From: Alisma plantago-aquatica
Taxonomy: Eukaryota > Streptophyta > Magnoliopsida > Alismatales > Alismataceae
NCBI GenBank assembly: GCA_963693085.1
Contig: OY856414.1
Coordinates: 264,591,501 to 264,655,500, forward strand
Direction: 5' to 3'
Length of the DNA stretch: 64,000 nucleotides
Shown here: positions 35,996-47,362 of the stretch, one piece after another
How positions within the stretch are numbered: the stretch's first letter is position 1
How the letters are laid out: each line of letters opens with the position of its first letter
Position numbers and translations under genes: made by a program
The notes under the pieces: generated by a model
The model's database searches: none
Told to the model about the DNA's origin: nothing
What the model saw: only the letters and a program-made list of their open reading frames with translations

Positions 35996-37041
35996 CTTGC
36001 ACGTCGGTGTGGACAAAGTGCGCAGTTAAGGCTAGTGGTGGTTTGTGGGGCCAGTCGTCATTCCTAAAACCCTGCTAGAGCCTTGGGCAGTGGGCCCGGT
36101 TGTTTATAAAAGATGTTACAACCCCAAATTTTGAGTTCATTTGCTGAGAAATGTAATTTCTCATATTAAAGATAAATTAACAAGTAATGAATGGATGCAT
36201 GATTTTCATTTATTTGCGGGCTTTATTGGCTATTGGGCCCAATAACAAGGATATTCAATTAATTAATGAATAACTGAGAATTTGAGATGAGAAAGGTATG
36301 GAAACCTTTAGAAAGCAAATCCAAGGAGGATTTCGTGCCACTTGGGTTCCTTGGGTTCCAAGGAGTCCAATGTTGCAAAAGAAAAGGCAATAAGAAAAGG
36401 AAATATCAATTAAGTATTTCTTTGTTAATAAAGAAATTGAAAATATTGATGAAATGTGGAAAATATGTGAAAAGAGGAATAAATGGGAAATCCTTAGTGG
36501 AATTTCGTATCCCAATGATTCCTAACAATAAAAGGAATACCAATGAGGAAAATAAAAGAGAAATAAAGGAAATCTTCAAAGAGAGATAATACAAAGAAAT
36601 ATTTTAATAAGAACTCAACATGATAATGTGAAACAATGCATATTAATGCATTTAAAGATAATGAGTATTCCTTAGAGAGGAATTTTGAAATAATAGAGTT
36701 TTGGGATCCAAGGAGTCTCAATGAAGAGGAAAGAAAGAGAAAATACCAAGATTACAAATAATAGCATAATGTGGTCTATTATTGATGAATTTTGTAATAT
36801 GGATAAAAGGGAGTATATTTATATTAAAGGAAATACATGATTTCGTGATAAATAATTAAGAGTCAAGTGATAAGAAGATAAAGGAAAGGATTTTCGAAAT
36901 CCTATTATCACAAGAAAAGGGAATATCCAAGAAATTAGGAAAGAGAAAGGAACTTGCTTCTTTATGAAGGAATCACTCTCCTTTTGGTAGAGGGATGGGT
37001 TACTTCGTGGGAAAGCACCCCAGGGCAGCACAACCCTCCCC

Positions 37042-37049
37042 TATACAAG
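37042..37049 (+). promoter_or_regulatory. Altered TATA box in the 5' LTR
   Basis: Reads tatacaag where the 3' LTR has tatataag, in an otherwise identical context (cctcccc before, ggaatagccc after). Confidence 0.6.
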
Positions 37050-39222
37050 GGAATAGCCCAGGATCGACCCCAAGGGGATATCATGCTCGTTTCTCTCTAT
37101 TCCCCATCTTCTTCTTGCTCTCCTTTGAGAAAACCCTAACCCAGAAGGTAGGGAGAACCCTAGTGTAAATGGAGGATCAAGAAGGGTCCTGGATGGTGGC
37201 TGGATACTCCCACAAGTAATCTAAGAAAGCTCTGCCCTTGCCTTCCTACTCTAAACCCGCACAATACCCGCAAAGAGGCTGCGACCTTGCTACAGATCGC
37301 ATCATTGGCCCTCCTTATATCGGACGTCTTGGCCATGAGTCCAGATATGGCTGGACGCGTAGGGATGCAACGGAGGTATAGAAAGGGTTCCGAGGAGGTT
37401 CGTGCCTTAGAAAGGTGGAACACAACCTCACGATCAGCTGCATCATGGCTGCATCGCGGCAGAGATTCGCGGCCAATCTGGGCTGGCATGCTACTGCTAT
37501 GGCCACCTATTTAAGGTGCCTTGGGTGCGCCAGGGTACGGCGGGGCCAGCAGCACTATCCTTGGTAACTTTCGAGGTGAACGGAGGCCAAGAGAGCCACG
37601 CCAAAGCAGCTAGGGCGGCTGCCCTAGGGTTGCCCGGGGTTGAAGAAGAAGGAAAGTGGAGTTGGACGACTCTGCCCTTCGCGGGCTGAATAAACAACGA
37701 CTTAAGCAGGGGGCAAACATGTCTTTTCATCATGTTTTCAAAGTTCCCAAGCAACGTTGCATGGAGCCGAGCGACGTGGCGCTCTTTGATTGGTCCAAAG
37801 AAGGTAATTTTACAAAATTCATATCACTCTAATGGTAGCTCGAATGAGTATGCATAAAATATGAAACTTGCTCAGAAAATCGAGAGGAATCTAAATAAAA
37901 TATAATTGAAGCCTGATTCCTTATGCAATTCGAAAAGTAGTGTAATTTATCAAATTTAATGAATTAATGGTTAAGAAACCCTATTTTGATGTAATTAATG
38001 TGAGTAATAGGGTTTATTTGATGGATAATATTGATATTAATCTGTTAATCATAAAGAGATACTTTAAGATCGAAAAAGATGAATCTTGCACGTAATTAGT
38101 TTAATTGAAAGTTCATGTGCATGAACATGCTTTAATGGGCCTTGAAACCCTAATGTTGACTAATTCGACTATTAATGGCTTTAATTGATTAATTTCATGA
38201 TTAAAGTTGGAATATGCTGAATCTAAGCTATTTCGAGAATTAAAGTTCCTAATTTGTGGATAAATACCCTAAATGTAGTAATTAGGGTTTTCACATGAAT
38301 AAAACATCGAATTAATGGCAAATCGAGTTCATATGTGATTTGGATCAAAATGAATTATGAATTAATGATAAATACATATAATGATATTGGCATGGATTAA
38401 GAGGATAAAAATAGTAGCTTTAATAAAAAGAGGCTTAATGAGCTTGATTAATGGTTAATTATGCCTTTAATCTGGAATTGATAATTAGATGTGAAAATAG
38501 TTAGGGTTTATGATCAATTGTGTTAAATTGGGGTTTAAAATAATAAAAGATGAAGGGAAACCCTAATTGCAATGGAAACCATAAGAAGCGAGCTAGTTTT
38601 AATAGATCTTAATGACACGAGTAATAAAAGGAAATTGTATATTTGTTTCAGGATTGTATTGAATGCTTGCTTGCTCATTATTGTTTGGACTATTCTTGCA
38701 CCTGAATCTACATGTACAGGTATGTGGTTAATTATGAATAACCGTCTTAGTTTCCCGATGATTTTTCGGATGGTTAATTGCATTGAATGCAAATTATCTG
38801 TTGGATGTTCATACTTGCGAATTATAAAGTCACTATGATTATCACATTAATAATAGAAGTATGGATTCTCGCACCTACATGCCACCATGATAGATGATGC
38901 CAAAGGTCAGGCCCAGATGGGTAGACCAATGGACACCTTGAGTGGTGACCCCAGGCACCAAGAAGGTGGCCTATGATATTGCATGACTAGTGGGCACCAT
39001 GAGTGGTGACCCCAGGCACCAAGCTTGGGATTGAGAAGGTGGCCATAAGTCATTGGCAAAGGGCACCCTAAGGTGGGTATGCCAGGGATAGGGTAAAAGC
39101 GGTGGAGAATGTCATACTAAAAAGTGTAAATTGGCTTGTTAATTAATTTGATTGTGATTATTAAATTGTTAGCCATATTTGCAAGATTTTGGTTGTTCCC
39201 ACATACCAGTATATTTCAAAAA

Positions 39223-39252
39223 ACTGACCGACGTTTTGTTTGTCGGCGTTTT
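39223..39252 (+). other. Conserved hairpin in the LTR, near its 3' end
   Basis: ctgaccgacgttttgtttgt followed by cggcgttt can pair ccgac with gtcgg around a 9-base loop. The same block occurs at 1519-1547 in the diverged LTR and at 47051-47079 (one substitution in the stem). Confidence 0.6.
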
Positions 39253-39536
39253 ATGAACAACAATTGAAAGAACAAACAGTAAAGTGACACATTGTGAAAG
39301 TAAAACATAAAGTGCAAGGAGGATTAGTTAGAGTGGATTCAAGCTTGGATAGATAGATTCCCAAGGTTTTCAAAGGTAAGTAAAGTTTTAATTTTATACC
39401 AAATTTCAGTTAGTTGGTAGAATTTCATAATTGTTATTGATTATTTGTCGAACCTTTGATCCTGTTAATTGGATAACGGCACCGAACTTTCGGTCTCCCT
39501 TAATTGGGGGTTACCAGGAGGCGGGGTCGTTACAAT

Positions 39537-39549
39537 TGGTATCAGAGCA
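39537..39549 (+). promoter_or_regulatory. Primer-binding site (initiator tRNA-Met)
   Basis: tggtatcagagca, two bases after the 5' LTR. It matches the initiator tRNA-Met complement over its first twelve bases. Confidence 0.92.
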
Positions 39550-42500
39550 TAGGTTCCTCACTTAATCTTTAATAATTATTAAATTTTACAAATTCGATAG
39601 AACCCAAGGGATTTATTAGAGGATTATCTGAAAGACAGAGGTGTCTAGAAAAGGATCACGACTGGGGCTGGCAATATTTTCCTCCGCACCGCTAGTCAGA
39701 ATACGAGGACTCCCAGATCTGTGTGACTGCCTGGCCAAAGTCTTAGGGTATGATTCGAAATAAGATACCTTTAGGACTCTCTCATCTTGTTCATCCCTTC
39801 TGAACTCAAATTCTGTTAAGGACCTTAAGGATTAGGGTTTTCTCTCTTCTCCTCACCCTCTTGAGGTATGGGAAAAGTTAATAAGGTCTAAGGAATCCTC
39901 CACCAAACTAATGAAAAGCATGTAAATAAGATGTCATGGACATAAGCTTAATAGATTAAGCGCAAACTAAAGAATAGATACATGCCTAAGACGTATGACA
40001 CGAGTTGTCATAGCCCTCAGGAGGGACCTGAGGATAGACCTCCTTGTCAGGAGGATGAGTAAAGAGAGTTAGTCTTAGAGGTAGAGACCTCCATTGAAGG
40101 AAGAGACCTCACACATCCTTTGAGGATGATGTTAACCCTAACCCTAAGGGAAGGTTAGAGAGAGAGACATGATGAGATTAGATGTCATGGTAGACTGGGT
40201 GTTTGGATGGACATGCCTATGGTTTGTCATATGAGCCATGAGAGGTTAGATGGCCTAGCACCTTTGGCACCCCAACCCTGAGAAGGATCGTGCATGTTTG
40301 ATCAAAGGATAGCTCCTTCCTAGATAAGGTTAGAGATGAACCTATATAAACCTTATGGGATGTTGCAAGTAGGATATAGCTTGCACCGTGAGTACATCAT
40401 TTTTGTGAACAGTAGGTTAAAACTAAGGCCAGAAGGATATTATGGATGGCTTGTGAGATAAGCATATGGATAATCTCGAGCCAAATATGAGTTGAGCATA
40501 GGCTTCAACCACATAGGGGGTTTGCTTGAGAGCATAAGCCTTCATGGAGAAGGGACCTCTAGTAGGTGTGGTTGGAGGTGGGTTTAGCTCTAGAGAGAGG
40601 AAGCAGGACTCAAGCAAGAGGGTTGGAAGCTTAGATTCTGATACATAAGGAACAGTGGGTAGCTGGGGATGATGCGACCTCAGTGGATGATAGTGGTTGC
40701 CTTATGTTTGATCCCTGAAGGCTGATGATATCCTGGTTGCCTTTAGAGGAACCTTCTGGTACCCATGGTGTAAGTGACTACCTGTTGGATGAAATAAAGA
40801 GTGCCTTAAACCTTGTGGAGGTTTAAGTAACGAGTTGTGAGGCTATATACCTAGTTGGTTATCCTTGAGGAGGACTCGACTTTGAGGTGTTGCTTATATG
40901 AAAGGTTCATGGGAGTACATGACATACCTTGGACATGCTTGATTCGTGGTTAAGAGTTTGAGCATGCAGTTGGATATCCAGAGGAGAACCTAGGGTTCCT
41001 AGGCCTAAGAGGGGAAGCAGTGTACCCAATTCTCCTGATGAGATTTGAGTCTCTATAGTTTCGAGCATGGTACTCCTCATGTGTAAAGGTAAAGGAAATC
41101 CCTTACGTTAAGGGTATGTTTGATGAACCCCTCACAACTAAGTTGATGTAATGTTGAAGATGAGAACAAGTGCGACCTAGCATGGTTTTGTAGGTACGCT
41201 TGTGCCTTAGTAGTGGTTGGTTTAAGCATGCTCATATGGATGTAAACCCTAAATATGCTCGTGACCTTTGTTATAAAGGTGTAGTTTCTTCCCATCCTGG
41301 GAGAACGACCCTTGGTAGGAAGTTTACCAGTTTGGATGGTTTTGAGGTAACCTAAGGAGGTTTCATAGGATCTTGAGAAGCTAAGTGAAGAGTACATGGC
41401 ATGAGAATGAACCTATAGACCCATAGATAACCATCTCTATGTGCATGTGGATGTGTTACCATGAAGGTAACCGGTATGGGGCCTGACCAAGGTAGGCAGG
41501 TCGCCATGATCCCTATGGAAGGATGAAAGTTAGCCCACAAATGAAGAAAGAGAGATGATGGATGCTTGGGTAAGGTTTTGTGTTGGACATGTACTATGAT
41601 ATAATCATAAGTCTATCCTAGGGTCAGGTAGGGGTAAGACCGATGGAAGTAGGAGTTTCCTAATTCCCTAGTTGTACAAGACCATAGGGCCGGGAGGTAA
41701 CAACTATCATTTTCGGAGGGTCGTGGGTTAGGAGATTGATCACCTTCATGAACTCATGGGACCTAAAGGATAGATGAGTGGGGCACTCTCTGGATGCATA
41801 AGGGAAAAAGGAATGACCCCAAAAGTGTCGGCACCCTATAGACTTAGAGGAGACGACTAAGGATTGTGCTTGGACCAAGTAAGTCCGAGACCAGTTTTCC
41901 CTGGAAGTAGTGTGGATATCATGATGTTTGTGATATAAAGACATAAGCTGCATGTTTCAACTTGGACTTGAAAGTGTACGGGCAAGGTGGGATGTACCAT
42001 CTCTACTCTTGGAACAGGAAGAACTCTATATTTGGACTGCAGCCAAATGCTTATTTCTTCTTGTTATGGGAGTGAGAGATAGGATAGTGCGCATGCCTTA
42101 CACCAAGGATAAATATGATGTAAGTTGGAACGTAGCTACAAGGTATGACAATAGAGATGATAACATACCCTGGTAAAGTGAATGATACATGGATGGTTCA
42201 CAGACACTAAGAGTATTAAGGAGATCATCTTGTGAGGACGTTTTATCTTGAACTAAGTGGATTTTTCTTTTGCAAGTGTTACAAGGAATCACAAGGTTGA
42301 GTTTGATCACCATGAGGATGAGCTCATAGTTTCTTGATGAAGACGAACTTAGAGTTTGAGATGAGATGATAAGTATAATGCATGGTGGTGTGTGTCTTCG
42401 ACATTAACTAACACCTAAGGATAAGGAGTGGTAATGAATGCTCTGGATGAGATATAGCTGCCTAATTTAGCTGGAAGCTAGAAGAAGTTGCGGTTGTTTG

Positions 42501-42790
42501 GCTAACCCTAAGATTGGAAAGAAGATGTGTTTTGGCTAACCCTTAGATGGAATAAGATATGTTGATCAAGCTAATGGTTGTTTGGGTAGCCAATTTAGTC
42601 CTTGATGTAGTAAAAGGATGGTGATAGAACCTCAGATATACTTCTTCGGATAGGAAGGTAATAAAACTCTTTGAGAGTGGTTTAGGGTTTCTGAGGTATT
42701 TAGCTTGAGGAATCGTAACAATACAGGAGGACATGATATACCTTGGTACTACAAAGATAGTAAGTGATGGCAGCATTCTGGATGCTTAAA
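39550..42790 (+). other. Internal region where gag, protease and RT are expected, unrecognisable
   Basis: I looked for a zinc knuckle, the DxG protease, YxDD and RNase H motifs and found none in any plus frame. The minus-strand open frames here (for example 41077-41397 and 41660-41953) match nothing and are probably accidental. The sequence may be a heavily mutated pol or unrelated filler. Confidence 0.6.
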
Positions 42791-43888
42791 ACAAAGTTTC
42801 ATGTAGCATGTGGCCATGCAAGCCAGGAGGTGAAGGACGAACACCATTTACCCAATGCATGGATATAAAGTATGAAGAGTTCCCGAGAGGGAATGGGAGT
42901 TCATCATTATGGATGTTGTGAGTATCTCCTAGACCAAGAAGGTCAAGATACAATATGGGTTATGGTAGATCGCCTTACCTATATGACATGAGAAAGGTAG
43001 AGTTCTGTGAAGGGACAGATCTGGTTGAACTACATATGAAAAGGGATGGCTCAACTACACCATGATGCGAATTCAAAGTTCTTGATGTGACCTAAAGGTT
43101 CACTTCCATGAGGTGGAAGTAGATACATGAAGAGCTCAGTGTTTGTACAGTTTATCACCCCATACTAATGGACAGTATGATCTGGACTAAAGGGTCTAAT
43201 GAGAGCATGTGTGCTCATTTAGGGTGATACATAGAGGTAGTTCTTAAGATGTAATGTTAACCACCATAGCCTTTATCGGGATGCAATAAGTTCTATAGGG
43301 AGGTTGTGTCGGTCACCACTTCATTATGATGATGTTGGTGAAGGAGGCCTCGCGAAGATCAGAAAAGAACCACAGTGTGTGCAGATGAAGTCACTTTATC
43401 ATGCAATGGCTGAGAGAGAGCCCAGTGGTGACATGAGTCACAAGTTGATGCAAAGCAGACTGTCATGCAGTTCACTATGGGAGAATATGTGACGTGAAAA
43501 TCTGACCCCTCTAAACTATAGCTGAGACAGCTAAGTCCCTGATATATGGGTCCATTTGAGATGGATTGGTGGAGATGGTTGTGTAACCTTACCCCTCAGG
43601 ATAAAATGATGTGTAATGTGAGTCCGATCTAGAGCACCATGTGAGGTACCCAAGCCATGTGTTGAACCCTGAACCTATTCGTCTTTTGAGAGGCTGAAAT
43701 ATCCTGAGTCACCTATGAGGGTACGACATACCAAGGTAAGAAAGAACTCAGATGGAAGAATATGAGATAATGAAGTTTCTTGGGAAACACCATGGAAAGG
43801 GTAAAGTCACGTGGAATCCCTGATGGACATAAGAAGGCTATCCTGTTTGTTTGCTTGCTTGATGGAATTTTGAGGGAAAATTTCTCAT
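42790..43888 (+). pseudogene. pol: Integrase remnant with GPY/chromodomain-like trace
   Basis: Scattered but collinear integrase signatures in shifting plus frames. A trace of the zinc motif lies near 42800 (QEVKDEH). At 42891 is EWEFIIMDVV (the W-HITMDF block with the first Asp), at about 42956 WVMVDRLT, near 43150 VYHPILMDS (YHPQTDGQ block), near 43200 LMRACVL, and at 43304-43345 CRSPLHYDDVGEG. Traces of SPRYMGPFE and of the YEE segment follow. The order is right for Ty3/gypsy, but there are many frameshifts and stops. Comparison with the Tekay copy at 11746-13251 shows the same blocks intact there. Confidence 0.85.
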
Positions 43889-43901
43889 AAGAGGGGAAGG
43901 A
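43889..43901 (+). promoter_or_regulatory. Polypurine tract
   Basis: aagaggggaagga directly before the 3' LTR. Confidence 0.9.
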
Positions 43902-46900
43902 TGTTACAACCCCAAATTTTGAGTTCATTTGCTGAGAAATGTAATTTCTCATATTAAAGATAAATTAACAAGTAATGAATGGATGCATGATTTTCGTTTA
44001 AAATAGCCTTGTTGATTTATTTGCGGGCTTTATTGGCTATTGGGCCCAATAACAAGGATATTCAATTAATTAATGAATAACTGAGAATTTGAGATGTGAA
44101 AGGTATGGAAACCTTTAGAAAGCAAATCCAAGGATGATTTCGTGCCACTTGGGTTCCTTGGGTTCCAAGGAGTCCAATGTTGCAAAAGAAAAGGAAATAA
44201 GAAAAGGAAATATCAATTAAGTATTTCCTTGTTAATAAAGAAATTGAAAATATTGATGAAATGTGGAAAATATGTGAAAAGAGGAATAAATGGGAAATCC
44301 TTAGTGGAATTTCGTATCCCAATGATTCCTAACAATAAAAGGAATACCAATGAGGAAAATAAAAGAGAAATAAAGGAAATCCTCAAAGAGAGATAATGCA
44401 AAGAAATATTTTAATAAGAACTCAACATGATAATGTGAAACAATGCATATTAATGCATTTAAAGATAATGAGTATTCCTTAGAGAGGAATTTCTAAATAA
44501 TAGAGTTTTGGGATCCAAGGAGTCTCAATGAAGAGGAAAGAAAGAGAAAATACCAAGATTACAAATAATAGCATAATGTGGTCTATTATTGATGAATTTT
44601 GTAATATGGATAAAAGGGAGTATTTTTCTATTAAAGGAAATACATGATTTCGTGATAAATAATTAAGAGTCAAGTGATAAGAAGATAAAGGAAAGGATTT
44701 TCGAAATCCTATTATCACAAGAAAAGGGAATATCCAAGAAATTAGGAAAGAGAAAGGAACTTGCTTCTTTATGAAGGAATCACTCTCCTTTTGGTAGAGG
44801 GATGGGTTACTTCGTGGGCAAGCACCCCAGGGCAGCACAACCCTCCCCTATATAAGGGAATAGCCCAGGATCGACCCCAAGGGGATATCCTGCACGTTTC
44901 TCTCTATTCCCCATCTTCTTCTTGCTCTCCTTTGAGAAAAACCTAACCAAGAAGGTAGGGAGAACCCTGGTGTAAACGGAGGATCAAGAAGGGTCCTGGA
45001 TGGTGGCTGGATACTCCCACAAGTAATCTAAGGAAGCTCTGCCCTTGCCTTCCTACTCTAAACCCACACAATACCCGCAAAGAGGCTGTGACCTTGCTAC
45101 AGATTGCAGCATTGGCCCTCCTTATATCGGACGTCTTGACCATGAGTCCAGATATGGCTGGACGCGTAGGGATGCAACAGAGGTATAGAAAGGGTTCCAA
45201 GGAGGTTCACGCCTTAGAAAGGTGGAACACAACCTCACGATCAGCTGCAACATGGCTGCATCGCGGTAGAGATTCGCGGCCAATCTGGGCTGGCATGCTG
45301 CTGCTATGGCCACCTATTTAAGGTGCCTTGGGTGCGCCAGGGTACGGCGGGGCCAGCAGCACTATCCTTGGTAACTTTCGAGGTGAACGGAGGCCAAGAG
45401 AGCCGCGCCAAAGTAGCTAGGGCGGCTGCCCTAGGGTTGCCCGGGGTTGAAGAAGAAGGAAAGTGGAGTTGGACGACTTTGCCCTTCGCGGGCTGAATAA
45501 ACAGCGACTTAAGCAAGGGGCAAACACGTCTTTTCGTCATGTTTTCAAAGTGCCCAAGCAACGTTGCATGGAGCCGAGCGACGTGGCGCTCTGTGATTGG
45601 TCCAAAGAAGGTAATTTTACAAAATTCATATCTCTCTAATGGTAGCTCGGATGAGTATGCATAAAATATGAAACTTGCTTAGAAAATCGAGAGGAATCTA
45701 AATAAAATATAATTGAAGCCTGATTCCTTATGCAATTCGAAGTGTAGTGTAATTTATCAACTTTAATTAATTAATGGTTAAGAAACCCTATTTTGAAGTA
45801 ATTAATGTGAGTAATAGGGTTTATTTGATGGATAAAGTTGATATTAATCTGTTAATCATAAAGAGATACTTTAAGATCGAAAAAGATGAATCTTGCACGT
45901 AATTAGTTTAATTGAAATTTCATGTGCATGAACATGCTTTAATGGGCCTTGAAACCCTAATGTTGACTAATTCGACTATTAATGGCTTTAATTGATTAAT
46001 TTCATGATTAAAGTTGGAATATGCTGAATCTAAGCTATTTCGAGCATTAAAGTTCCTAATTTGTGGATAAATACCCTAAATGTAGTAATTAGGGTTTTCA
46101 CATGAATAAAAGGTGGAATTAATGGCAAATCGAGTTCATATGTGATTTGGATCATAATGAACTATGAATTAATGATAAATACATATAATGATATTGTCAT
46201 GGATTAAGAGGATAAAAATAGTAGCTTTAATAAAAAGAAGCTTAATGAGCTTGATTAATGGTTAATTATGCCTTTAATCCGGAATTGATAATTAGATGTG
46301 AAAATAGTTAGGGTTTATGATCAATTGCGTTAAATTAGGGTTTAAAATAATAAAAGATGAAGGGAAACCCTAATTGCAATGGAAACCCTAAAAGTAGACT
46401 AGAAACCCTAAGAAGCGAGCTAGTTTTAATAGATCTTAATGACACGAGTAATAAAAGGAAATTGTATATTTGTTTCAGGATTTTATTGAATGCTTGCTTG
46501 CTCATTATTGTTTGGATTATTCTAGCACCTGAATCTACATGTACATGTATGTGGTTAATTATGAATAACCGTCTTAGTTTCCCGATGATTTTTTGGATGG
46601 TTAGTCACATTGAATGCAAATTATCTGTTGGATGTTCATACTTGTGAATTATAAAGTCACTATGATTATCACATTAATAATAGAAGTATGGATTCTCGCA
46701 CCTACATGCCACCCTGATGGATGATGCCAAAGGTCAGGCCCAGATGGGTAGACCAATGGACACCTTGAGTGGTGACCCCAGGCACCAAGAAGATGGCCTA
46801 TGATATTGCATGACTAGTGGGCACCATGAGTGGTGACCCCCAGGCACCAAGCTCGGGATTGAGAAGGTGGCCATAAGTCATTGGCAAAGGGCACCCTAAG

Positions 46901-47362
46901 GTGGGTATGCCAGGGATAGGGCAAAAGCGGTGGAGAATGTCATACTGAAAAGTGTAAATTGGTTTGTTAATTAATTTGATTGTGATTATTAAATTGTTAG
47001 CCATATTTGCAAGATTTTGGTTGTTCCCACATACCAGTATATTTCGATATACTGACCAACGTTTTGTTTGTCGGCGTTTTAGGAACAACAATTGAAAAAA
47101 CAAAAAGTAAAGTGACACATTGTGAAAGTAAAACATAAAGTGCAAGGAGGATTAGTTAGAGTGGATTCAAGCTTGGATAGATAGATTCCCAAGGTTTTCA
47201 AAGGTAGGTAAAGTTTTAATTTTATACCAAATTTTAGTTAGTTGGTAGAATTTCATAATTGTTATTGATTATTTGTCAAACCTTTGATCCTGTTAATTGG
47301 ATAACGGCACCGACCTTTCGGTCTCCCTTAATTGGGGGTTACCGGGAGGTGGGGTCGTTACA
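43902..47362 (+). repeat. 3' LTR (3461 bp)
   Basis: Preceded by the polypurine tract and ending ggggtcgttaca. Open frames in it are paired with frames at the same place in the 5' LTR and reflect sequence copying, not coding. Confidence 0.95.
44849..44856 (+). promoter_or_regulatory. TATA box in the 3' LTR
   Basis: tatataag in a pyrimidine-rich context, a good plant TATA box, with a likely RNA start about 30 bp downstream. Confidence 0.6.

Larger units (their letters stand above)
35269..36106 (+). mobile_element. Cassandra TRIM retrotransposon
   Basis: Terminal-repeat retrotransposon in miniature. LTR 1 is 35269-35560 (292 bp, tgtaacatccc to gttgtttaca), the internal domain about 256 bp, and LTR 2 is 35817-36106. 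The primer-binding site and polypurine tract are in place. Each LTR holds a 5S rRNA-like segment, the defining trait of Cassandra. It has no coding capacity, as is normal for the family, and would depend on another element's enzymes. The left target duplication is gatag at 35264-35268. LTR 2 lacks its last two bases (ca) and runs into taaaaga and then the next element at 36114. Confidence 0.92.
36114..39534 (+). repeat. 5' LTR (3421 bp)
   Basis: Begins tgttacaaccccaaa and ends ggggtcgttaca, and is followed at once by the primer-binding site. Against the 3' LTR it lacks about 19 bp near 36205 (the segment holding aaaatagcct). Confidence 0.95.
36114..47362 (+). mobile_element. Ty3/gypsy element with 3.4-kb LTRs and decayed interior
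   Basis: LTRs at 36114-39534 and 43902-47362 (tgttacaacccc to gtcgttaca), internal region 4367 bp. Primer-binding site and polypurine tract are intact and on the plus strand. Integrase remnants near the 3' end place it in Ty3/gypsy. In a 400-bp stretch (about 37000-37405 against 44806-45210) I count about 18 differences, so the insertion is moderately young, yet no pol frame survives. Expected 5-bp duplications are not seen: aaaga precedes it and gatag follows. The latter matches the flank left of Cassandra. Confidence 0.93.

Noticed and set aside
40140..40150. Telomere-like ccctaaccctaa
   Set aside because: Only two units. There is no array.
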